Positions 17,572 to 26,700 of a stretch of 64,000 bases of DNA are shown piece by piece (the first letter of the stretch is position 1; every line of letters starts with the position of its first letter). The notes under the pieces are model-generated. The model had not been told where the DNA came from. It searched no databases and saw only the letters and a program-made list of their open reading frames with translations. This DNA comes from Mycobacterium shinjukuense (GTDB lineage Bacteria; Actinomycetota; Actinomycetes; Mycobacteriales; Mycobacteriaceae), in the NCBI RefSeq assembly GCF_010730055.1, contig NZ_AP022575.1, forward strand, positions 2,914,001 to 2,978,000, read 5' to 3'. A program made the position numbers and the translations under genes.

Positions 17572-18900
17572 TCACTGCCCGGCCTTCGGAAGCTCGTCGG
17601 CGGCGATCTCGCAGGGCGTGGATCCCACCGGCGCCGGGGGCGACGATGGCCCAGCAGCTGGCCGTGGCTCGGCCGCGGGTGGCGGTTCGCCGGCCGATGG
17701 CGGCGGCACGGTGGCCGGTGGCGGTGCGCTGACCGGCGGCGCGCTCGGCGGGGAGACCGGTGGCGTCGCGGCCTTCTCGGCCACGTCACGGATCTGCTCG
17801 CCGGATTGTGGTTCGTCGCGGTCCCTTTCCGCTGTTTCCTCTGCGGCCTTTTCCGCTTCGTTGGGCTTTTCCAGCTTCGCGTCATCCGCATCGTCGGCAT
17901 GGCCGTCCGCGACGTCTTGGCCGAAGGAAGCGTCGCCGAACCGGTCGGCGGCCGAGCCCAGCAGGCCTCCCATCGCCTCCACGATCCGACCGGCAAGCGC
18001 GCCAAGCCCCCCGAAGTCGCCCGAACCACCGCTGCCTGTGGGAATCGCCGGGCCACTGCCCAGCGCGGCGGCCAGATCCGCGGGCGAGGGGGCCATCGGG
18101 GTCAGCGCGGTCGCCGGGGTCAGGGCCGGCGTGAGGGCCGGCGCCGCGGCATCGGGTGGCACCGGCGCCGGCGCCGGCGTCGCCGGCTGGACGGCGTGAC
18201 GGCCGGGCCCGAGGTCGCCGGGAACCTCGAAGTAGGCCCGCGGCGCGGTGGCCAACCGGTCGATGACCATGTCGTAGGACTCCGCCACCCTGTCCCGCGT
18301 CGACTGCATCGCGGTCAACCAGTCGTCGCGAACGTCGTTGTCCACGTAGGGCTCTATCTGTTGGCGAACCACGTCCTCGGCCGTCGGCCGGTCACCCACC
18401 CCGGTCGTCACGGCCGTCGCGGCGGCCAGCCACCCCGGCCGCGCCGCCAGCGTGCGATCGTCGATCGCGACGGCCGCCGCGACCTTGCAGTCGACCAGGC
18501 GCCACAGGCTGTCGCGCAGCGACTCGCACCGCTGGGCGGCCGCGCGCAGTTCGTTGACCACCGCGTCGGCGGCATCGCAGTGGCGCCGCAGAAATCCGAC
18601 CGCGCCGTCGGCTCCCGGCCCGGTCCACGCCGTCGCCAGCTCGGCGACCTGGGCACGCTGCATCCGCAGCGCTTCGGCGACCGCGGTGCCCGCGGCGCGC
18701 AGCGCCGCACAATCCGCATCGAGCGCGTAGAGGTCCAGGCCTTCTTCGGTGTCGTACCAGTCCCGGATCTGCGCGGCCTGCGCCGTCAGCTCCGGATGTT
18801 CGTAACCGACCCGCTGACACGCCGATACGTAGCTTTGCGTGTGCTCCACCGCGGGCCGGCCTTCGGCGAGGCGTTCGGCGACGTCTAACCGGTCGGCCAC
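17572..18900 (-). CDS. WxG-containing, proline-rich putative type VII substrate (Rv3439c-like)
   Basis: A 442-residue protein in three parts: a helical N-terminal half (1-235) with a WTG motif at 92-94 in a turn between helices; a Ala/Pro/Thr-rich linker; and a charged then proline-rich tail (about 330-430). There is no signal peptide or membrane segment. A WxG helical hairpin plus a disordered tail, next to an EspC-like gene, recalls EspA/EspE-type ESX substrates. The GTG start lies 2 nt after the stop of the upstream partner. M. tuberculosis Rv3439c is the positional homologue. Secretion is inferred, not shown. Confidence 0.75.
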   Translation of the reverse strand: MADRLDVAERLAEGRPAVEHTQSYVSACQRVGYEHPELTAQAAQIRDWYDTEEGLDLYALDADCAALRAAGTAVAEALRMQRAQVAELATAWTGPGADGAVGFLRRHCDAADAVVNELRAAAQRCESLRDSLWRLVDCKVAAAVAIDDRTLAARPGWLAAATAVTTGVGDRPTAEDVVRQQIEPYVDNDVRDDWLTAMQSTRDRVAESYDMVIDRLATAPRAYFEVPGDLGPGRHAVQPATPAPAPVPPDAAAPALTPALTPATALTPMAPSPADLAAALGSGPAIPTGSGGSGDFGGLGALAGRIVEAMGGLLGSAADRFGDASFGQDVADGHADDADDAKLEKPNEAEKAAEETAERDRDEPQSGEQIRDVAEKAATPPVSPPSAPPVSAPPPATVPPPSAGEPPPAAEPRPAAGPSSPPAPVGSTPCEIAADELPKAGQ

Positions 18901-18902
18901 GA

Positions 18903-19211
18903 TCAGGCGATTCGTGCCGCGGCATACCGCTCGGCATCGGCATAGCGGCTAGCTCCGGCCCGCAACGCGACCGCGATCTCGCCGGCCGCCCGCGACCACT
19001 GCGACAACTCACCCGCCAGCCGGCCCAACCCGGCGCGCACCGCGTCGCCGCGGGCGGCGTGCGCCCGGCCGGCGCGGGATCCGTCAAATGCCAGCCGCGC
19101 CAAGTGGTTTCCTACCGCGTCGTCGACGAGGGCGGCGGCGGCGTGGAGCCGGTCGGCGACCGCGTGCACCGCCGCCACGTCGATACTGCTGTGTGCGCTC
19201 ACGGGTCTCAC
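18903..19211 (-). CDS. EspC-like small protein with C-terminal YxxxE signal (Rv3440c-like)
   Basis: A helical, alanine-rich protein of 102 residues. Its end, ALRAGASRYADAERYAA, lines up with the C-terminus of EspC (ALRIAAKIYSEADEAW from memory) and holds YxxxE at Tyr90-Glu94, the general type VII secretion signal Yxxx[D/E]. It is translationally linked to the WxG protein, 2 nt downstream, like espC-espA and espF-espE. It lies 2.6 kb from esxT. I used GTG 19211; an in-frame GTG at 19202 would shorten it by three residues. ESX-4 is the obvious candidate exporter, but this is inference. Confidence 0.75.
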   Translation of the reverse strand: MRPVSAHSSIDVAAVHAVADRLHAAAALVDDAVGNHLARLAFDGSRAGRAHAARGDAVRAGLGRLAGELSQWSRAAGEIAVALRAGASRYADAERYAAARIA

Positions 19212-19258
19212 ATCAATTTCGACGCCCGAGAACGCCTCACGGTTCCCGCAACCTGTCG

Positions 19259-20596
19259 TCAGCGCGCGGCGCTCACCGCGTCGGCAACAGCGGCGGCCAG
19301 CCGGCGCGCGACGTCCTCGTCGGCCGCCTCCACCATCACCCGGATCACGGGCTCGGTTCCCGAGGGACGCAACAGGATTCGGCCGGTGTCGCCCAGCTCG
19401 GCGGCGGCCTGCGCAACCGCCGTCTGGACCGACGGCGCCGCGGCCGCGGTGGCCTTGTCGGCCACCTCGACGTTGATCAGCACCTGCGGCACGGTCCGCA
19501 TCGCCGACGCCAGCGCGGCCAGTGACGAGCCGGTTTGCACCATCCGCGTCATCAGCCGCAGCCCGGTGACGATGCCGTCGCCGGTGGAGCCCAGCGCCGG
19601 CATCACGATGTGGCCGGACTGCTCACCGCCCAGGCTGTAGTCGCCGGCCCGCAATTCCTCCAGGACGTAGCGGTCCCCGACGCCGGTGGTGCGCACGGTG
19701 ACCCCGGCCGCCCGCATCGCCAGGTGCAGGCCCAGGTTGCTCATCACGGTGGTCACCAACGTGTTGGCGGCCAGTTCGCCGGCCTCCCGCATGGCCAGCG
19801 CGAGCACCACCATGATGGCGTCGCCGTCGACGAGGTCACCGTTGGCGTCGACCGCCAGGCACCGGTCGGCGTCCCCGTCATGCGCCAGGCCCAGATCGGC
19901 GCGGTGGGCGACGACCGCGGCCCGCAGCGGATCGAGGTGGGTCGATCCGCAGCCGTCGTTGATGTTGCGCCCGTTGGGTTCGGCGTTGATCGCGATGACG
20001 CGCGCGCCGGCCGCGCGGTAGGCCCGCGGTGCCACCGCGGAGGCGGCGCCGTGGGCGCAGTCGACGACCACGGTCAGGCCGTCCAGCGGCAGGGTGCTGG
20101 CCTTGCTCACCTGACGCAGATAACGGTCGGTCGCATCCTCGGCGCCGACGACCCGGCCAATCCCGGCACCCACGGGCCGCAATCCGGGCCCGGCCGCGAC
20201 CAGGTCCTCGATCTGGTCCTCGGTGTCGTCGTCGAGTTTGTGGCCGCCGGGACCGAAGATCTTGATGCCGTTGTCGGGCATCGGGTTGTGCGAGGCCGAG
20301 ATCATCACCCCGAAATCGGCGTCGTAGGCACCGGTCAGGTAGGCCACCGCGGGGGTCGGCAGCACCCCGACACGCAGCGCGTCGACACCTTCGCTGGTCA
20401 GGCCCGCGATCACGGCGGCCTCCAGCATTTCGCCGCTGGCCCGGGGATCGCGGCCGATCACCGCCACCCGCCGGCCGGGTGCGCCCGGCGTCACCAGCCG
20501 CCGGGCCGCGGCGGCGCCCAGCGCCAGGGCCAACTCGGCGGTCAACTCACGATTGGCGACCCCGCGAACACCGTCGGTGCCGAACAGTCGACCCAT
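19259..20596 (-). CDS. glmM: Phosphoglucosamine mutase GlmM
   Basis: GlmM interconverts glucosamine-6-phosphate and glucosamine-1-phosphate on the route to UDP-GlcNAc. The protein starts MGRLFGTDGVRGVAN, has the phosphoserine loop ISASHNPMPDNG (Ser102), a metal loop HDGDADRC and the C-terminal phosphate-binding RPSGTEPVIRV. Length is 445 residues. The ATG at 20596 is supported by AAAGG 9 nt upstream and by the family N-terminus; the frame is open further upstream. It follows rpsI by 126 bp on the same strand. Confidence 0.96.
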   Translation of the reverse strand: MGRLFGTDGVRGVANRELTAELALALGAAAARRLVTPGAPGRRVAVIGRDPRASGEMLEAAVIAGLTSEGVDALRVGVLPTPAVAYLTGAYDADFGVMISASHNPMPDNGIKIFGPGGHKLDDDTEDQIEDLVAAGPGLRPVGAGIGRVVGAEDATDRYLRQVSKASTLPLDGLTVVVDCAHGAASAVAPRAYRAAGARVIAINAEPNGRNINDGCGSTHLDPLRAAVVAHRADLGLAHDGDADRCLAVDANGDLVDGDAIMVVLALAMREAGELAANTLVTTVMSNLGLHLAMRAAGVTVRTTGVGDRYVLEELRAGDYSLGGEQSGHIVMPALGSTGDGIVTGLRLMTRMVQTGSSLAALASAMRTVPQVLINVEVADKATAAAAPSVQTAVAQAAAELGDTGRILLRPSGTEPVIRVMVEAADEDVARRLAAAVADAVSAAR

Positions 20597-20722
20597 GCGG
20601 ACAAACCTTTCACAGTTGACGGGCCGTGCACATACCCACTTTTGGCCGCGAACGCGCGGGTATGTCCGCCGACACGCCGGCAACGACGTACAAATATGCG
20701 CGCCCGCGGCCCAACGGTGACG

Positions 20723-21178
20723 TCAGCGCTTGCTGTACTGCGGTGCCTTGCGCGCCTTCTTCAATCCGTACTTCTTGCGCTCGGTGGCGCGCGGATCGCG
20801 GGTGAGGAAACCGGCCTTCTTCAGCGCGGGCCGGTCCTCGGGTGACGCCAGGATCAATGCCCGGGCGATGCCCAGCCGCAGCGCACCGGCCTGACCCGAC
20901 GGGCCGCCACCTTCCAGGCGCGCGAAGATGTCGAAGCTTTCCGTGCGCTCGACGGTGACCAGCGGGGCCTTGATCAGCTGCTGATGCACCTTGTTGGGAA
21001 AGTAGTCCTCCAGGGTGCGGCCGTTGAGGTCGAACTTGCCGGTGCCGGGCACCAGCCGCACCCGCACCACGGCCTCCTTGCGGCGGCCGACGGTCTGGAT
21101 GGGGCGGTCGAACACGAACGCTTCGCCGCGCCCCGCCGCCGGACTCCCCACGGGGGCTGCCACGCTGGTCTCGGTCAT
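20723..21178 (-). CDS. rpsI: 30S ribosomal protein S9
   Basis: S9 (uS9) binds the 30S head with its C-terminal tail reaching the P-site tRNA. The 151-residue protein has a variable N-terminal extension, then the conserved TVGRRKEAVVRVRLVPGTG, GGGPSGQAGALRLGIARAL and the signature end RKKYGLKKARKAPQYSKR. Its ATG overlaps the rplM stop as ATGA, so the pair is translationally coupled. Confidence 0.97.
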   Translation of the reverse strand: MTETSVAAPVGSPAAGRGEAFVFDRPIQTVGRRKEAVVRVRLVPGTGKFDLNGRTLEDYFPNKVHQQLIKAPLVTVERTESFDIFARLEGGGPSGQAGALRLGIARALILASPEDRPALKKAGFLTRDPRATERKKYGLKKARKAPQYSKR

Positions 21179-21618
21179 TGCGCCACCTGCTTGATCTGGT
21201 ACGGAACCGGCCGCTGAGCGGTGTGGGGATGCTCCGGGCCGGCGTAGACGCGCAGCTTGCGCTGGATCTGGCGGCTGAGCTTGTTCTTGGGCAGCATGCC
21301 GACGATCGCCTTCTCCACCACCCGGTCGGGCTGTTTTTTCATCAGCTCGCCGATGGTGCGCTGGCGCAGGCCGCCGGGGTACCCCGAGTGCCGGTAAGCC
21401 ATCTTGTGCTGCAGTTTGTCGCCGCTGATGGCGACCTTGTCGGCGTTGATGACGATGACGAAGTCACCGCCATCGACGTTGGGCGCGAACGTCGGCTTGT
21501 GCTTGCCACGCAGCAGGTTGGCCGCCGCGACGGCAAGGCGGCCAAGCACCACGTCCGTGGCGTCGATGACATACCACGATCGCGTGGTGTCACCCGCCCT
21601 GGGCGCATATGTGGGCAC
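21175..21618 (-). CDS. rplM: 50S ribosomal protein L13
   Basis: L13 (uL13) is an early-assembling 50S protein. After YAPRAGDTTRSWYVIDATD come LGRLAVAAANLLRGKHKP and GMLPKNKLSRQIQRKLRVY, all family signatures. I chose the GTG at 21618, giving 147 residues as in M. tuberculosis, with AAGG 9 nt upstream; the open frame further upstream lies in the leader. A promoter at 21748-21777 implies a leader of about 120 nt. The operon continues into rpsI. Confidence 0.96.
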   Translation of the reverse strand: MPTYAPRAGDTTRSWYVIDATDVVLGRLAVAAANLLRGKHKPTFAPNVDGGDFVIVINADKVAISGDKLQHKMAYRHSGYPGGLRQRTIGELMKKQPDRVVEKAIVGMLPKNKLSRQIQRKLRVYAGPEHPHTAQRPVPYQIKQVAQ

Positions 21619-21747
21619 GGCGCTTACCTTTTCTTTCTCTCGGGTGGATCCCGGTGTGACCCGGGTACCGGTCAGGCGTGAGCGGTGGGGTGGTTCTCGG
21701 CGACCGACGTTGACCCGAGGCCCCGGCGTACCGCACGCCAACCGAGC

Positions 21748-21777
21748 AGCTTACCGACGGGCATCCCCGCAGGTCAA
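21748..21777 (-). promoter_or_regulatory. Candidate rplM-rpsI promoter
   Basis: On the minus strand TTGACC (21772-21777) and TAAGCT (21748-21753) are 18 bp apart, a good SigA-type promoter. It lies between the ESX-4 terminator and rplM, so the ribosomal operon would start near 21741 and carry a leader of about 120 nt. Confidence 0.65.
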
Positions 21778-21782
21778 AATCA

Positions 21783-21824
21783 CTGTGTGGCCCCGACGGC
21801 TCTCCTCCGTCGGGGCCCACACAG
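21783..21824 (-). terminator. Terminator at the end of the ESX-4 minus-strand operon
   Basis: Arms 21783-21799 and 21807-21824 form a 17-bp stem with one bulge and a seven-base loop. On the minus strand the stem is followed by TGATTTTGACC. It lies 14 bp after the esxT stop and just before the rplM promoter, so it insulates the ribosomal genes from esxT transcription. Confidence 0.75.
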
Positions 21825-21838
21825 GGTCTAGGGCGCCG

Positions 21839-22135
21839 CTAGCGCGTCCAGCCGCCCGCGGCCCGGCGGTCGGCGCTGGCCACCTCGTCGGCGCCGTCAC
21901 GGACCGCGTTTCCCAGGTCGAACAGGATGTCGTTGAGGGCGGTGGCCGCCTGGTGCCACTTGAGCTGCTCGACCTGGTACGCGGCCGCGGCTTCTCGGGT
22001 CCACAGCTGCTGCAGCGGCGCGATGTGCGACCTCAGTTCCTCGAGCGCGGCATTGAACCGGGCGCAGGTGGTGTGGATCTCCTGGCGAATGGAGCATTCG
22101 ATCGCGTTGAAGTCATATGACAGCACCGGGTCCAC
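21839..22135 (-). CDS. esxT: ESX-4 WXG100-family protein EsxT
   Basis: EsxT is the CFP-10/ESAT-6-type substrate of the ESX-4 type VII system, expected to form a helical-hairpin heterodimer with EsxU. The turn reads LWTREAAAAY (WTR in place of WxG). The C-terminal half is helical, ending ASADRRAAGGWTR. The GTG at 22135 is preceded by GGAGGG at 6 nt, the best site in the area, and gives 98 residues against 100 recalled in M. tuberculosis; a GTG at 22153 is in frame but lacks such a site. It follows esxU by 14 nt. Confidence 0.93.
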   Translation of the reverse strand: MDPVLSYDFNAIECSIRQEIHTTCARFNAALEELRSHIAPLQQLWTREAAAAYQVEQLKWHQAATALNDILFDLGNAVRDGADEVASADRRAAGGWTR

Positions 22136-22149
22136 CGCGCACCCTCCGA

Positions 22150-22476
22150 TCACAGGTTCCCGCCGGCGGCGGCGATGTGGTGGGCATGGTTCTGGCCGGC
22201 CTCAGCCAGCGTGGCCTCGTTGTGCCGGATGGTCTCGGCGATGGTGTGCAGCACGTGATACAGCCGGGTCGATTCGGCGTTCCAGCGATCCACCACATCC
22301 TTGAACCGCGCCGCCGCGAGCCCGCCCCACACCGACGGCGGAACGCCGCTCATCCGGCCGATGAAGGCCTGCAGCATCGCCCGGATCTCCTCGTTGCGGC
22401 GGTCCGTGATGGCCGCGACCGAGCGCATCAGGTCAAAGTCGGTGTTCAGCGTGTTGGCGCCAGCCGGGGTGCTCAT
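22150..22476 (-). CDS. esxU: ESX-4 WXG100-family protein EsxU
   Basis: EsxU is the partner of EsxT. The WxG turn is in VPPSVWGGLAAARFKD, between two amphipathic helices, with the C-terminal segment RHNEATLAEAGQNHAHHIA. I placed the start at ATG 22476 (108 residues, 105 recalled in M. tuberculosis, starting MSTP). The frame is open further upstream but without a family match. The gene lies 50 bp after the Rv3446c-like gene and 14 nt before esxT. Confidence 0.93.
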   Translation of the reverse strand: MSTPAGANTLNTDFDLMRSVAAITDRRNEEIRAMLQAFIGRMSGVPPSVWGGLAAARFKDVVDRWNAESTRLYHVLHTIAETIRHNEATLAEAGQNHAHHIAAAGGNL

Positions 22477-22526
22477 ATCATCTACGACCCCCGCCGCCCT
22501 GATTCGGTTCCACCCAATCTGCGCGC

Positions 22527-23744
22527 TCAACCCAGTGTGTGGGCGGACCGCACGGCCCGCTCACAGGCATCGCGAACGGCCGCTAGCGCGCCGGGCCTGC
22601 TCTGGCATCCGACGCTGATCCGGACGGCGCCGTCGAGCAACACCGTCCACCACACGTGGTGTCCGGGGCGCACTTCGCGATAGGTGACCGCGGGACGCCC
22701 GGCGTTGACACCGGACGGGTTGAAGTCGACGAACACCCCGGCCGGTTCCGCGTCGATCGCCCGTTGCAGGCTCGCCGCGGTGTCGGCCAGCGTCTCGCCG
22801 ACCACCGGGGATTGGGTGATGTGCAACGCCACCTCGGGGTCCGTCGGGGAGGTGACCTGGACCCGCGCCGAACCCGGCCCGCCGAGCACCCGCTGGGTGG
22901 GCCAGTCCGCGGGAACGGTCAGCGCCACCCGTCCCTCGACCAGAAATGTCGTCGGCGCCGGCTGGGCGGACGGAGCGGGCGGACGGCCCTTGGCGGTCAG
23001 CGCCAGCAGCGCCACCGCCAGCCCCGCGGCCGCGACGCCGGCGCCCACCAGCCGCGGGCGGGCGCGGGATCCGGGAGGCGCGGCGGCCGGCTGACCCGGC
23101 TCACGCCGCGGCGACGCGGCCGCGCTCGCCAGCCGCATCAGCCGAGCGTCATCGATTTCCACCACGGTGTGGCCGGAACCGTCGCGAACCGCACCGGCGA
23201 TCGCCGTCGCGAGCCGGCGCGCCCCGGCGACACCGCTGGGCACGTCGATCAGCACCACCGCCGTGGGCTCTCTCGCCATCCCGGCCACCGCCCGCGCCAC
23301 CTCCTCGGCAACCGGGTCAGGATGCCTGCGGCGCACCGCGACGACCTCGGTCGCACGAACCACCACGAACCGCTCGGCGATCTCCACCAGCACGCCCGCC
23401 GGCGCGCCGCGTCGCGCCCGGGTCAGCAGCCACGACCGCGGCCGCACCACAACGTCTTTGGTCACATCCCGGGCGGCGCGGGTGATCACATCGACCCGCG
23501 ACGTCGACCACCACGAGGGATGCACCAGGAGAACGCCGTCGCCGTGATCACCGGCCATGGACCGCAGCACATCGGACCACAGGGACTCGACCGCGACCGG
23601 CCGCTCGTTCACCAGCGCCACCGGGTCGTCGATGGCGCTCAGCGCCGCGGCCCACCGTGTGTCGGCCACTGGGGTTGAACCACAACATAATCGGCGAACG
23701 GTGCCCGGACCCGCCTCGATCACCGCGCGGTGTGGTGGGCTCAT
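22527..23744 (-). CDS. Type VII secretion-associated protein, Rv3446c family
   Basis: A 405-residue ESX-4-specific protein. Residues 1-210 resemble an actin/ASKHA-like cytoplasmic domain (VLLVHPSWW, VVVRATEVVAVRRR, VLIDVPSG). One membrane helix follows near 232-250 (LVGAGVAAAGLAVALLAL). The outer domain ends with the conserved GHHVWWTVLLDGAVRISVGC. The ATG overlaps the eccC4 stop as ATGA. The role is unknown, but it is found with ESX-4 loci and has two cytosolic and periplasmic halves, so a coupling or assembly role is plausible. Confidence 0.88.
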   Translation of the reverse strand: MSPPHRAVIEAGPGTVRRLCCGSTPVADTRWAAALSAIDDPVALVNERPVAVESLWSDVLRSMAGDHGDGVLLVHPSWWSTSRVDVITRAARDVTKDVVVRPRSWLLTRARRGAPAGVLVEIAERFVVVRATEVVAVRRRHPDPVAEEVARAVAGMAREPTAVVLIDVPSGVAGARRLATAIAGAVRDGSGHTVVEIDDARLMRLASAAASPRREPGQPAAAPPGSRARPRLVGAGVAAAGLAVALLALTAKGRPPAPSAQPAPTTFLVEGRVALTVPADWPTQRVLGGPGSARVQVTSPTDPEVALHITQSPVVGETLADTAASLQRAIDAEPAGVFVDFNPSGVNAGRPAVTYREVRPGHHVWWTVLLDGAVRISVGCQSRPGALAAVRDACERAVRSAHTLG

Positions 23745-26700
23745 GGCGGCGGGCTCCAGGCAACCTGAATCAGCCGCTCGTCACCGGCACGCGTGACCAG
23801 GACTCCTCGGCCCGGCGGCAATGGCGCCGGCGGTCGGGCGCCCAGCAGGGTGCCCTCGTCGGGGCGCCCGCTCATCATCAGTCCCAGGCAACCGAGGTCG
23901 CGCAGGCCCGCCAGCAGCGGCTCGAACAGCGCCCGCGCGGCACCCCCGCTGCGGCGCGCGACGATGGCGTGCAGGCCAAGGTCGCGGGCATACGGCAGGT
24001 ATTCGAGCAGGCTCAGCAGCGGGTTGCCCGCCGCGGCGGCCACCAGATCGTAGTCGTCGACCACGACGTAGAGGTCCGGGCCGGACCACCAGGATCTGGC
24101 TCGCAGCTGCTCCTGGCTCACGTCCGCCGGGGGCAGCCGCGCCCGCAGCCGGTCCAGCAGGGCGGGCAGCAGCGCAGCCAGTGCCGGCGGCGACATGGCA
24201 TGGCCGCCAAGATGTTCCGACTCGACGACACCGAGCAGGGTGCGCCGGTAGTCGACGATGAACAGCTGAGCCCGCGCGGCGGTCCCGGTCCGCACGATCT
24301 CGCGGCACAGGGTCCGCAACGTGGCGGTCTTTCCGCACCCGTTGTCGCCCAGCACCAGCAGATGCGAGTGACCCTCGAAATCGACTGCGACCGGGCGCAG
24401 CCGGCGCTCCTCGAGGCCCAGCAGGATGCACGCGCCCAGTTCGTCACCCGCTTGGCGGACCACGGTCTCGCGGTCCACCCGGGCGGGCAGTAGCGGTATC
24501 GGCGGCGCCACCTCGCCGCGGCCGCGCCGCGGCTGGATCCCGTTCACCGGCAGGGCGATCGCCATGTGCAGTCCGTCGTGGGTGAGGCCGCGGCCGGGTC
24601 TGTTCCGGGGTACATGCTGCGCCTGCCTGCGGTCGAGTTCGGAATCGGCGGGATCGCCCAGCCGCAACTCGATGCGGGTGCCGATCTGATCCTTGAGCGC
24701 CGGTCGTATCTCGGCCCACCGTGAGGCCGACAGCACCACGTGGATGCCGAACGAAAGCCCTTGGACGGCAAGGGCGGTGACGGACTCTTCCAGCGTCTCG
24801 AAGTCATGTCGCAGGCTTGCCCAGCCGTCAACGACCAGGAACACATCGGGGAAAGGGTCAACGTCCCCCACCGCCGGCAGCCGACGGTACCGGGCGATCG
24901 AGTCGATGCCGCGGTCGCGCAACGTGGCCTCGCGAGCCCGCACGGCCGATTCCAGCTCGGCGACCAGGCGCCCCACCAGCTGGCGCTCCGTCCTGCCGGC
25001 GACGGCACCCACCTGCGGCAAGGCGCCGAGCCCGGCCAGCCCGCCGCCGCCAAAGTCCAGGCAGTAGAACTGCACCTGCCCCGGATCGTGGGTGGCGGCC
25101 AGCGCCGTGATCAGGGTGCGCAACGCGGTCGACTTGCCCGTTCGAGGGGCGCCCACCACCGCGACATTGCCCGCGGCGCCGGACAAGTCGACCGTCAAGG
25201 GTGTGCGGGACTGCTCGAACGGTCGGTCCACGATCCCGATCGGCACCACCAGCCCGGACGGTTCGGCCCCGAGGTCACCCAACAGGGCGTCCAGTGCGGG
25301 TGATGCCTCCAATGGCGGCAACCAGACTTGGTGCGCGGGCGGCCCCTGACCGGCCAGCCGGTCCAACACCGCCTGCAAGACGGTGGGCCCCGGCTGGTCA
25401 CCGGCCCCGGCGGTGACGGATCCGGTGGCCCGTGCGGTGAACACCCGCACCGGGCTCGCGGTCGCGGCACCCGGTGGCGAGGTGCCGATCCGCCGATGCG
25501 GCCCGGAAACGTAGCCGGTCTGGAAGCGGATCACCTCCCCGGCCGGGGACCGCAAATAGGCGGCACCGGGCGTGTTCGGCAATTGGTAGGCGTCCAACGT
25601 CCCCAGCACGGTGCGTGATTCGCTGGCCGACAACGTCTTCAGGCACATCCGATAGGACAGGTGGGCATCCAGTCCGCTCAACCGGCCCTCGTCGAGCCGC
25701 TGACTGGCCAGCAACAGGTGCATACCCAACGACCGGCCCAGCCGGCCGATCGCCACGAACGTGTCCGCGAAATCGGGGTGCTGGCTGAGCAGTTCGGAGA
25801 ACTCGTCGACGACGATGAACAACGTTGGCAGGGCCGGCAACTCCGCACCGGCACGGCGCGCCCGCTGGTAGTCCGCCACACTGCCCAATTGCGCAGCCCG
25901 CAGCAGCTGTTGGCGACGGTTCAGCTCACCGGCCAGCGCGTCCCGCATCCGGGCCACCAACGGCGCCTCGTCAGCGAGGTTGGTGATGACCGCGGCCACG
26001 TGCGGGGCGCGCGCCAACTCCAGGAACGCAGCACCACCTTTGAAATCGATCAACAGCAGGTTCAGGACCTCTGGAGAGTTTCTCGCCATCATGCCCAGCG
26101 CCACCGTGCGCAGCAGCTCCGACTTGCCCGACCCGGTGGCCCCGATGCACAGCCCGTGTGGGCCCATGCCCCGCTCGGCGGGCTCCTTGATGTCCAGTTC
26201 CACGGGTTCGCCGTCAACCGTGGCGCCGATCGGAACGCGAAGTCGATCGCTGTGGTTTTGATTGCGCCACAGTATGGTCGGGTCGAAGCTGGTGGGCTCG
26301 CCGATGCCGATCAGCGTCAGCCAGCCGGAGTCCCCATCACGGCGCGCGACCGGATCGCCGACCGGACACCGCGCCAACAGCCGGGCACACACCACCGCGT
26401 CAACCGGATCCAGCTGGTCCGGGCACCGCAGCGGCTCGGCGTCACCGGCGTGCCTGATCACCAGCGGAGCGCCGGCGCCGCCGGTACCCACCGCGAGGGT
26501 GACCGCACCCGCGATCCCGTCACCGACGCTCTCGTCGGCGTCGACGATCACCACCGCCCGCGGCACCGCCGCGTCCGCAAGTGCGGCGTGCGCCCGCGCC
26601 GGCGTCGGGTACACCATCCGAACGGGCCCCAGCGCGTCGCGGCTGCGCGGATGTTGGTTGTGCGGCAACCACTTCAGCCAATCCCAGTGGTCGCGATGAC

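Noticed and set aside
24118..24447. Small frames within eccC4
   Set aside because: Shadow frames of a certain gene.
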